Positions 42,883 to 51,594 of a stretch of DNA of 64,000 bases are shown here, one piece after another. The notes under the pieces are model-generated. The model saw nothing but the letters and a program-made list of their open reading frames with translations, was not told the origin of the DNA and did not search any database. Each line of letters starts with the position of its first letter. Within the stretch, counting starts at the first letter, position 1. Position numbers and translations under genes: made by a program. Origin of the DNA: an uncultured Saprospiraceae bacterium (GTDB taxonomy: Bacteria > Bacteroidota > Bacteroidia > Chitinophagales > Saprospiraceae). The stretch is taken from the NCBI GenBank assembly GCA_937997635.1, contig CALLFA010000027.1, positions 49,197 through 113,196 of the forward strand. Direction: 5' to 3'.

Positions 42883-45800
42883 TTATTGTCCTGAGAAAAT
42901 CATTTGTTTTGCGATGTTTATGCCTTTTCTTTCTAACTGATAATGGTAAGATCCTGATTCACCTAACAGCTCCGCACTGATCTGTATACTGTGCTTTCCT
43001 TTTGAGTAATAGTCAGACTTGGTGAAAACCAACTTTCCTACAGAATCATAAATTTTAAGACTTGTTAATTCGGAAACTGAAGTATGTATCTCAAACTCAA
43101 TTGTCGTTTGTTCATTAAATGGATTTGGATAATTCTGGAGTAATGCAACTCCTTCGGGTATCAGTGCATCCTTTATCAACAACTGTGGTTCTGCAGTTTT
43201 AATATCCTCGGTAATGTATATTTCTGGTTTAACCCAAGTATAATTTAATTTGAGATTATCAGTCAAAGCTCCTTTACTTTTGGCTTTTAATGTCATCGTA
43301 AATAAAGCCTCATCATTGACAGCATTGATAGATAATGGTGTACTCCAACTAAAAGCTAAGCCTTCATCCAATAGGCGATAATCTGATTCTGCGATATTCA
43401 ATAAGCCACTTTCAACTTCTAGTATTTCCATTGACTCAAAAGACAGTTCAAATTGAGTCCCAAATAAGACGAGATTATTTTGCGAATGAATGGCTACAGT
43501 GATGACATCTCCCCTATCGAAATATTGGTTGTCAACGACAAGAGGCACGACATTCCTAGAACGAATTTCAGCACCATTAAGATTGACATCGCCTGTCACA
43601 TCACCCATCTTGACACCCATCAAATCCTGGTCAACTACTTGACTAGACAACTCTCGGATCACGATGCCCTCAATAAAAGGCCATGGATTTTGTGTATCAA
43701 AAAATTGCTGATTTTTATCTATAAATAGCCAAGATTGATCTATCGGAAATGCATCTGTCACTCCAAGGACTAGGCTTCTAATGCTCAATAAATCTGAAGC
43801 AGTCACTTGTTGATCTTTGTTGACATCTGAAGCTAAAATATCATATTGATTGTCAAACTCACTTTCACCAATGATATGCCTACTGATCATGACTATGTCT
43901 AATGTAGAAACTCCATTCAGATGCTCATCTTCTTTTTCTGCGTTAATCTGATAATCAACATTCAATGGAATATTTGTAAATGTATATTCACCTGTAAATC
44001 CTGTACTTACTTCAATTGGAAATTCTGAAGTTGCGTTAGAATTTAAACCTATGTTGACATGTGGGATCACTTCATTACGTATGGTTTGTACGCTTCCTGA
44101 AATGAGTCCTGCAAAAGAACCAACTTCCTCTTCACATGCACCATTATTTTCAATGATTAATCCCACTGTACAGAAATCTCCATTCCCATCAGTATCCCAT
44201 ACATATACATCTAACTCTTGAAATACATTATCTACTCGGCAATCGAACTCAATGGATTGTTGATCACCAAATGACGTGTTGCTCGGACTAATAGGCTCTT
44301 GTCCACTCTGAACTATAGAAAACCTCAATTGATCTGTACTTGTACAATTGTCAAAACTACCAAAATCAAAATCTTGGGCCCACACGCCTAATGTTCCTGT
44401 AGATTGATAAAATGCAGTGGTTACGCCTGTTACACAAACTGGTGTGGGCGCTGCTCGATCTCTAAAACGAATGGTTGATCTTGAAGAGGTCCTATTCCCA
44501 CAACCATCTGTCAATTCTAAAACAACTTCATATACATCACCTACTGATCCTAGTTGTGAATCAAACAAAACTGATGCACCACGAGAAGTTTGTCTATGTA
44601 AAACAGCACCATCATCCAATATTGTGATGGCCCACTGCAAATCATCACCATTGGTCGGAATTCCACCGCAAAGATCAGACCCAATAGCAGATAGTAATTC
44701 TGAACCTGAACAACTGACTCCTTCCGTTTCTTTGTTGTTATCTCCACTTGCTATGAAGACTTCATATTCTTCATTTGCATTTATAGATGGCACCCCGTCA
44801 TCAATAACATTAATGATTTGATCAAATGTATAATACCCATCAATGTCAACTGTTTCATATTCGAAATACACTGGCTCGACTTCTTCAACTAAACAATCGG
44901 AACAATTATTTATGGCCCAATCTTCAACAGCAATAAAGCTATCATTGTCTTTGTCTGGATGATCAGAATTGTTCTCATAAACACACCAATCTACTACTGT
45001 CCATCTCTTTATAATTTTACGACAAGCATCTGAAGCTTGAATTGTATCAATCTCTACTGAAATCCCAATTAGACCGCAGTCTAACACACACCAATACGGT
45101 TGCACTTCTGTAAAAGTATCGGCATTACAATTAAATGCGTCAAACATATTGACAGTTTGGACCATTTCGACTGCTTCTCCCTCATCATTACATTCTATGT
45201 TTTTACCTTCAACGGATGCCCCATCTCTGTGCGCAGGCCAATGAATCGAAGTTGGATCAAAAAGCAAATCTTCATCTATTGTGAGTCTTTGATCACAAGC
45301 AGTTTCTCCTTGATCAAAATTTTCATTTCCGTTAGCATCTATGTACCATTGATTGATTTGTGTATCACCTGGACAAGAGAGAGAGCCAATAGAGTTAGAT
45401 AATCTTAATTGTTGAGAAATGCTGGTTTCCGTTTCGCACAGAACAGACGAGCTGAAGTTAGGCCGAATTTCCACACCAACGTCCTCATGTGACATGGTTA
45501 CATCTGGACAATCAAGTGTAGGCATTACTGAATTAAAATTATTCACTTGGACATCAACAATGCAATCACTTGTATTTCCTTCTCTATCAGTTATTCTTAA
45601 TAAAACAGGTACAATCTGTCCTGCGTCATCACAGCAAAACGTCACATATTCACCAAATGAAGACACTGTAAAGGTTTCGGTTTCGCAACCAGCTTTATCG
45701 TCTGCGGACTCGACTTCAACAGTTGATGTAAATGCTGTACAGCCCATTGGTAAATAACCAATAACATTGCCTTCACAATCACGAACGATCTCTTGCATAT

Positions 45801-48246
45801 CGTCCATTCTGATGGCTGTAATTGTGACCTTACCACAACCATTATCATGACTCCCTTCATCAAAATTGGATGCATAAACAATGGAGTTGATACCATTAGC
45901 ATTGCCTGTCAAGGTAACTGCTAGGCTAGATTTACACGATACAACAGGTGGCACATTATCGATAATGATGATGTTGAAAGTCACTGTACTTTTATTCCCA
46001 CAGTCATCACTAATAATTCCAGTGACTTGAGAAGGTTCATTGTTCAAATTGATGCCTGTGACGTAATCGTCGACTATTGTACCATTTGTAATTTGCCATT
46101 CGACATCAGCATCAGTTAAATCACAATCATCAATAAGATCTAGTGTTGGTAGTTTATAGCTTCCTTGGCAAGAAAAGGGTTCAATACCTATAATGACATC
46201 ATCAAGTCTATCGACAATGACTTCTTTACCATCCACAATCTCAACAACTCTTGGCGCAGAATTATCTTGAATATCGATAACCTGTACTCTTCCAGGATTA
46301 AATTCTTGATTACACCAATCAAGCGCTGACCACGTCCTCAAAATCCTTACTCCTCCGCATGAGGGAAAAACCAGATCAGTATTTTCTACTAAAATGTTAC
46401 ACGCTGCGTCTATAATCGGAAAAATTTGGTTTGTAATTCCTATTGTATCAATTGTAGAAAGGACTTGTTCTTCATAGACAGGTATGAGAATTGTCTTAAT
46501 TACCCAAACATCTCTTCCATCTATCTCTTCGATCACCATAGTGTCTCTTGGGATTTTATCAATCTCTACCAAAGATGTATCAAGAACTTCAACTGTAACT
46601 AGCACAGTGTCTAATATGTCCTCATAACTGATGTATGCAGTTTGCTCAACACCTGTAGCTTCAGAAATAGATGAAGGACTCCCCAATTCAAAAAAATCAG
46701 CAGGAGCGTCATCAGGTGCTTCTAAATCTTCTAGGTAATTGCAATTCAAAGAGACGTCATCAGGAAAAAATATGGTATCATCATCGACGGACAACGGTAG
46801 GGTTGTAATTCTTTGTGGTGGTAATTCTACTTGTTGTATTCTGCCATGGAGCAAGACTTTGAAAGAATATCTTATTTCTACTATTTGTCCAAACTCATCG
46901 CAAATATCGCCAATAACTGTTTCTTGAACTGTGATGTTACCGATTAATTGAGGTCCACATCCGTTTGTAAACATTTCTCTCACTTCTTCTTCAGTAACAA
47001 AATCACCTATGACAGGTCCGTTGATTTCGCATAGTATTCGACATCCTGTCGGTATGAGTCCATCTTCTTGAATCCCACAAGGAAATTCAAATGTTGGTAA
47101 CGTATTAGCTTCTACGGTGATGAATCCCCAGCAAGAATTTGTGCCACAGGTAATTCTATATTGGACAATGCTGCCTACATCATCTATCAGTAAAAAGTCA
47201 TCGCGCAAAAATTCACCATCCTCAGTAAACACTTCGATTTGATAGTTGTCATCTTCTGCATCTTCAAGTAAATCATCGAATTGCAATTTATATTCACAGG
47301 ACAAACCTAGGCTGATTTGCAAGTTCCCATTACACACTAATTCGTCACAGCCAAAAATAGATGAATCATCGCTTGAGTTTAAAGGATCTCCATTGTTTAA
47401 GCATTCGAATAGATTATTTTGTCCTCCCTCATCACAGTCTTGCTGGGCTAAAACACTACGTGGATTAGTCATGACAAATGCGCAAATATCAACAGTTGGA
47501 TCACCAGTAAAACAATCGTTACCAGGACAAAAGCAAAAATTACTAATTTGAAAATCGACTACTTGATCATTAATGCCCACTGCTTTTCCTGCCACTAAGA
47601 CAATACTATCAATTTGTTCATTGATAAAAATGGAAGCTGATAAATCGTTGGTCTGACTAATATTAGTCTGTAATCCAGCAATTGTATTTCCGTTTACTTG
47701 TATCGCTTGATTTATAGAAGTTATACTAAACGCTGTAACTGGTAAACGAAGACCTTTGTTAAATGCAAGCAGTTCAATTTGGTCAAAATTATCAATTCCA
47801 GACAAGTCAAATGCTACATCTTGAATAGCTATATCAGAATAAAAACTGTATATAGCAGTTTGTGGAGAAGCGACAATTCCTGATTCACCTGATAACAAAT
47901 TCAATCCAAACGAACCTGTATCATTATCCTGAAAGGCATCAATCTGGAAAGGAAATTCAGCCTCTTGTAGATTAGCATCAAAATTCAATAGTGAGCCAAA
48001 AAGAGCTTGAATAGGCAGTTCACCAACAAGTTCTTCACCAACTATGATTGATTCTTTAATCGCTTGACTATCACTACAGCTGCATTCTTCGTTAGTTACA
48101 TTTTCAAAATCGTATACATCTAAAATGTTACCATCAGAAAATTTACTAGTTGAAGAAATGGTGCATTCTGGATTTTCTTTATCATTTGCGATAAGCACTC
48201 CATATACCAAAATAAAGAGCAATATTGTCATCACTATACCCTTCAT
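42883..48246 (-). CDS. Giant secreted T9SS protein with dockerin-like module
   Basis: A 1787-residue exported protein: signal peptide (about 1-20), a long region rich in Cys, Asp and beta-strand with repeated HYR/PKD-like stretches (for example VTFNIIIIDNVPPVVSC and CIVDVQVNNFNSVMPTLDC), a dockerin-like calcium loop DVNKDQQVTASDLLSIRSLV near residue 1470, and a T9SS type A sorting domain over the last 90 or so residues (LLQNYPNPFNEQTTIEF...). It should be displayed on or released from the cell surface. The role is unknown; adhesion or matrix is plausible. It has its own terminator and the longest reading frame in the window. Confidence 0.85.
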   Translation of the reverse strand: MKGIVMTILLFILVYGVLIANDKENPECTISSTSKFSDGNILDVYDFENVTNEECSCSDSQAIKESIIVGEELVGELPIQALFGSLLNFDANLQEAEFPFQIDAFQDNDTGSFGLNLLSGESGIVASPQTAIYSFYSDIAIQDVAFDLSGIDNFDQIELLAFNKGLRLPVTAFSITSINQAIQVNGNTIAGLQTNISQTNDLSASIFINEQIDSIVLVAGKAVGINDQVVDFQISNFCFCPGNDCFTGDPTVDICAFVMTNPRSVLAQQDCDEGGQNNLFECLNNGDPLNSSDDSSIFGCDELVCNGNLQISLGLSCEYKLQFDDLLEDAEDDNYQIEVFTEDGEFLRDDFLLIDDVGSIVQYRITCGTNSCWGFITVEANTLPTFEFPCGIQEDGLIPTGCRILCEINGPVIGDFVTEEEVREMFTNGCGPQLIGNITVQETVIGDICDEFGQIVEIRYSFKVLLHGRIQQVELPPQRITTLPLSVDDDTIFFPDDVSLNCNYLEDLEAPDDAPADFFELGSPSSISEATGVEQTAYISYEDILDTVLVTVEVLDTSLVEIDKIPRDTMVIEEIDGRDVWVIKTILIPVYEEQVLSTIDTIGITNQIFPIIDAACNILVENTDLVFPSCGGVRILRTWSALDWCNQEFNPGRVQVIDIQDNSAPRVVEIVDGKEVIVDRLDDVIIGIEPFSCQGSYKLPTLDLIDDCDLTDADVEWQITNGTIVDDYVTGINLNNEPSQVTGIISDDCGNKSTVTFNIIIIDNVPPVVSCKSSLAVTLTGNANGINSIVYASNFDEGSHDNGCGKVTITAIRMDDMQEIVRDCEGNVIGYLPMGCTAFTSTVEVESADDKAGCETETFTVSSFGEYVTFCCDDAGQIVPVLLRITDREGNTSDCIVDVQVNNFNSVMPTLDCPDVTMSHEDVGVEIRPNFSSSVLCETETSISQQLRLSNSIGSLSCPGDTQINQWYIDANGNENFDQGETACDQRLTIDEDLLFDPTSIHWPAHRDGASVEGKNIECNDEGEAVEMVQTVNMFDAFNCNADTFTEVQPYWCVLDCGLIGISVEIDTIQASDACRKIIKRWTVVDWCVYENNSDHPDKDNDSFIAVEDWAINNCSDCLVEEVEPVYFEYETVDIDGYYTFDQIINVIDDGVPSINANEEYEVFIASGDNNKETEGVSCSGSELLSAIGSDLCGGIPTNGDDLQWAITILDDGAVLHRQTSRGASVLFDSQLGSVGDVYEVVLELTDGCGNRTSSRSTIRFRDRAAPTPVCVTGVTTAFYQSTGTLGVWAQDFDFGSFDNCTSTDQLRFSIVQSGQEPISPSNTSFGDQQSIEFDCRVDNVFQELDVYVWDTDGNGDFCTVGLIIENNGACEEEVGSFAGLISGSVQTIRNEVIPHVNIGLNSNATSEFPIEVSTGFTGEYTFTNIPLNVDYQINAEKEDEHLNGVSTLDIVMISRHIIGESEFDNQYDILASDVNKDQQVTASDLLSIRSLVLGVTDAFPIDQSWLFIDKNQQFFDTQNPWPFIEGIVIRELSSQVVDQDLMGVKMGDVTGDVNLNGAEIRSRNVVPLVVDNQYFDRGDVITVAIHSQNNLVLFGTQFELSFESMEILEVESGLLNIAESDYRLLDEGLAFSWSTPLSINAVNDEALFTMTLKAKSKGALTDNLKLNYTWVKPEIYITEDIKTAEPQLLIKDALIPEGVALLQNYPNPFNEQTTIEFEIHTSVSELTSLKIYDSVGKLVFTKSDYYSKGKHSIQISAELLGESGSYHYQLERKGINIAKQMIFSGQ

Positions 48247-48568
48247 AACTGCGTATTTTGGAATTGAAACTTATGTGAAATGGAATGGCATCCACTATTC
48301 TTTTGACATTTTACCGTTTGGGAAATGTCACATAATCCTAATTTCGGTTGATTTCTCAAGATTGATTTTTATAAAATTCGACAAACTTAAATGAGATATC
48401 TATCTCTGCATTAGGCGTTAATGTATTTAAATTTCAAAATATAAATGGAATAACAAGATTCTAATTCATATTTCTTTATATATAATAAACAATAATTCGT
48501 ATTCAGCAGATTTTAAATCATTTATACATATTTGCGAAAGACTATATTTAAAATATTCTAGTATTTTG
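48247..48568. other. Intergenic region with one inverted repeat
   Basis: A+T-rich spacer between two minus-strand secreted-protein genes. TGACATTT (48304-48311) and AAATGTCA (48323-48330) form a perfect 8-bp inverted repeat 60-85 bases before the 1787-residue gene's start. It could be an operator. No gene is seen. Confidence 0.4.
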
Positions 48569-51460
48569 CTATTGACACGCTTCTATACGCGCAGTAAATG
48601 TGGCACCCAATTCAACTTCAAACCCACTTGTCAATTCGACGCTTTGTCCAGCTTGATAGGTGGTTGTCAATGGTGCCAATAAAATTCTATTTGTTTCTAC
48701 TCTTACAATTGCTTCAACTAGATTATCCGTAATTAAGCCGTTATCGTTTTCAATAATTTCATTCTGGCAACTGACATCACACGCATCTCCTATTCCATTA
48801 CCATCCGAGTCAGCTTGATTGGTGTTAGGCACATTCGGGCAATTATCGATAGCATCACAAAGAAAGTCTCCATCCGCATCACCTGATATAATTCCTTGGC
48901 ATTGACAATTTGTTTGCCATGTATCACCTGTCGTACAAGAATTACCATCATTACAAGGCAGTCCGATTAGCGTGTCATCTAAATTTGGACAAACATCTAA
49001 ACCATCACATACACCATCGTTGTCAGTATCTTGCACAGCACCAGCACACGAACAATTGGATTGCCATGCATCACCTGTGGTACATACATTGCCATCATTA
49101 CAAGGAAGTCCAATTAGTGTATCATCAAAATTTGGACAAACATCTAAACCATCACATACACCATCGTTGTCAGAATCTTGCGCAACACCAGTACAGGAAC
49201 AGTTGGATTGCCATACATCACCTGTCGTACATAAATTACCATCATTACAAGGAAGTCCGATTAGCGTGTCATCAAAATTTGGACAAACATCTAAACCATC
49301 ACATACACCATCGTTGTCAGTATCTTGCACAGCACCAGCACATGAACAATTGGATTGCCATACATCACCTGTGGTACATACATTGCCATCATTACAAGGA
49401 AGTCCGATTAGTGTATCATCAAAATTTGGACAAATATCTAAACCATCACATACACCATCGTTATCAGAATCTTGTGCACTACCAGTACCTACACAGGTGC
49501 AATTGGATTGCCATACATCGTTGGTGGTACATGGATCACCATCGGAGCAAGGCATGCCGATCAAAGCATTATTCAGATTCGGACAAGAATCTACATTATC
49601 GCAGATGCCGTCATTATCTGAATCTTGTGCATTGCCAGTACCTACACACATGCAATTGGATTGCCATGTATCGCCATTCGTGCACGCATTGCCGTCATTA
49701 CATGGTTGGCCTATTAAAGCATTATTCAAATTAGGACAGGAATCCTGGCCATCACAAATTCCATCATTATCTGTATCGAGAAATGAACCCGCACAAGAAC
49801 AATTGGATTGCCACACATCGTTAATGGTACATGGGTCCCCATCTGAACAAGAAGTGCCTATTAAATTGTTATTTAGATTAGGACAACTATCTAAGCCATC
49901 GCACACGCCATCATTATCTGAATCTTGATTCGAACCAACGCACTGACAGTTTGTGTTTATGATATCATTAATGGTACACGCATTATTATCATTACAAGTT
50001 CCCCCTACTCTTTTATAAGTTAAAAATTCATTTGTCTCACCTACTACAATTATTTCTCCATTTGAAATCACGGTCAAACCTTCAGGCTGAGGGGTGTTGG
50101 AAGGTGCTAAATCTAGCGTGCTAATAAAACTGCCATTTCCAGCATCGACTTCTACTACTCGATCGCCTTCTTCAGTAAGCAACAGGAGTGTTCCAAAAGA
50201 GGTTAAACTAATACCTGCGAGGTCAGTATAGCTACCAGGATATGTCGAAGCTAAAGCCGTTACATCAAAAGCCCTTGGTGCAAAATAATTACTGCCAAGT
50301 CTAGACATTGCATTAGTGATTTCGTATACTTCTGTGTTCCCTTTTTCTTTTACTGTATAGATGATGTCATTTACTCTATCGTAAGTGATTCCTTCAAGGC
50401 CGTCATTCTGATCGTCATTTCCTTCATTGGTCAAACTGATTCGGGAACTCGTACCGGGGTTGTTGATGGTGATATTGTTATTACCTGGAGGAATATTTAT
50501 GCGGACAATATCTCTTTTCCGTTCTTCGATAATAAAATATTGATTATTACCAATGTAAGTAATGCCTTCTGTATCTTCAAAGTTGTTCAGAAAAAGTGTC
50601 CTTATGACATTACCTGAAAGATCAAGTTCGTACGCTCTAGGTGTCCCATTCTCTACAATGACAAGTCTTTGCAAATCGTTATTATATGCTACCCCAGATA
50701 AATCATCGGCGATTTGATTAATATTTATTATTGAGCATAGTGAGAACTCGTCTAATTCAATCTCGCAAGTACCAATACAGTTGTCTATATCGTCACAAAT
50801 ACCGTCATTATCAACATCAAGTATCATCCCATTAATGCATGTACATGGCGTCGAACTAAGAATACCCTCTAGCTGTAAATCATAACTTATATCGCTACTC
50901 GTGGTACTTCTTTGATGCATCTCCACAGCAATTACATTGGTACCAGAATTAAAAAAAGCGGTAGAAATTGTAGAAGTTCTTACCGCATTATTACCGACTG
51001 TTGCATTCGAAAATGTATTGTAGAATACTGGACCTGAATTCATGTTGAATCTGTCAACTTCAACTCCATTAACATAAATGACTGCACCATCATCCATAAT
51101 GAGTGTCATCTCAATGGCGTTATAATTGCACAGATTGGGTAGGCTAAATGTTTTTCTAAAATATGCAGTAAGTACCGTATTCGTAACTGTAGCTTCGTCA
51201 CCATCACCATAACCTAATTCAGCAGGACCGGTGTCCCATGAACTGTCGTTGTAATTGAGATCCTCCCAACCAAGTGCACCTTGATCAGCAGGTTCTTGAA
51301 ACTCATCAAAATAATTCGTAACTGAATTAAACGGTACGATAAGGTCTTGACCTGAGCTATTGACAGACAATAGAGATATTGCAATTGTACTTAAAACGGC
51401 ACTTATATGTCTCACGGGATTTACATTAAAACTAACCGCATAGCAATTACAAGCGTACAA
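48569..51460 (-). CDS. Secreted SdiA-regulated-like protein with TSP3/Cys repeats
   Basis: The 963-residue frame opens at 51460, but the GTG at 51415 gives a better signal peptide (VRHISAVLSTIAISLLSVNSSGQ) and a 948-residue protein. An N-terminal galactose-binding-like domain (about 50-205, with YRKTF/GDGDE-type strands) is followed by a TSP3 loop and a six-bladed propeller-like SdiA-regulated/phytase-like domain (about 240-480, LSGVAYNNDLQRLVIVEN...DTEGITYIGNNQYFIIEE). Seven 49-residue TSP3-plus-four-Cys units come next (about 500-845), then a final TSP3 (DADGDFLCDAIDNCPN) and a C-terminal domain ending FEVELGATFTARIEACQ. It has no T9SS type A tail. The likely site is the cell surface, and the function is unknown. 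Confidence 0.8.
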   Translation of the reverse strand: MYACNCYAVSFNVNPVRHISAVLSTIAISLLSVNSSGQDLIVPFNSVTNYFDEFQEPADQGALGWEDLNYNDSSWDTGPAELGYGDGDEATVTNTVLTAYFRKTFSLPNLCNYNAIEMTLIMDDGAVIYVNGVEVDRFNMNSGPVFYNTFSNATVGNNAVRTSTISTAFFNSGTNVIAVEMHQRSTTSSDISYDLQLEGILSSTPCTCINGMILDVDNDGICDDIDNCIGTCEIELDEFSLCSIININQIADDLSGVAYNNDLQRLVIVENGTPRAYELDLSGNVIRTLFLNNFEDTEGITYIGNNQYFIIEERKRDIVRINIPPGNNNITINNPGTSSRISLTNEGNDDQNDGLEGITYDRVNDIIYTVKEKGNTEVYEITNAMSRLGSNYFAPRAFDVTALASTYPGSYTDLAGISLTSFGTLLLLTEEGDRVVEVDAGNGSFISTLDLAPSNTPQPEGLTVISNGEIIVVGETNEFLTYKRVGGTCNDNNACTINDIINTNCQCVGSNQDSDNDGVCDGLDSCPNLNNNLIGTSCSDGDPCTINDVWQSNCSCAGSFLDTDNDGICDGQDSCPNLNNALIGQPCNDGNACTNGDTWQSNCMCVGTGNAQDSDNDGICDNVDSCPNLNNALIGMPCSDGDPCTTNDVWQSNCTCVGTGSAQDSDNDGVCDGLDICPNFDDTLIGLPCNDGNVCTTGDVWQSNCSCAGAVQDTDNDGVCDGLDVCPNFDDTLIGLPCNDGNLCTTGDVWQSNCSCTGVAQDSDNDGVCDGLDVCPNFDDTLIGLPCNDGNVCTTGDAWQSNCSCAGAVQDTDNDGVCDGLDVCPNLDDTLIGLPCNDGNSCTTGDTWQTNCQCQGIISGDADGDFLCDAIDNCPNVPNTNQADSDGNGIGDACDVSCQNEIIENDNGLITDNLVEAIVRVETNRILLAPLTTTYQAGQSVELTSGFEVELGATFTARIEACQ
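48955..49930 (-). repeat. 147-bp tandem repeats in the TSP3 region
   Basis: Seven units of about 147 bp (49 codons), with some units six bases longer. The four nearest the C-terminus are highly alike at the DNA level (registers at 48969, 49116 and 49263 are exactly 147 apart). They encode DxDNDGVCDGLDVCPN followed by a CNDGN-CTTGD-WQSNCSC module. Confidence 0.85.
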
Positions 51461-51594
51461 TTGTTGCTAGCTGATGGTTATCTTAAAAAATACACAATTC
51501 TTAAGGTGTTAAGGAATTGTCACTTGATTTAAAAACAAATATAAATAAAAAAAATATATACTCACTTTTATGTTGTCCGTATATACGAAGCATT

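Noticed and set aside
48910..49928. Two long plus-strand frames (274 and 318 codons) opposite the TSP3 protein
   Set aside because: They are antisense shadows of the 147-bp coding repeats. The minus frame shows a signal peptide and clear domains.
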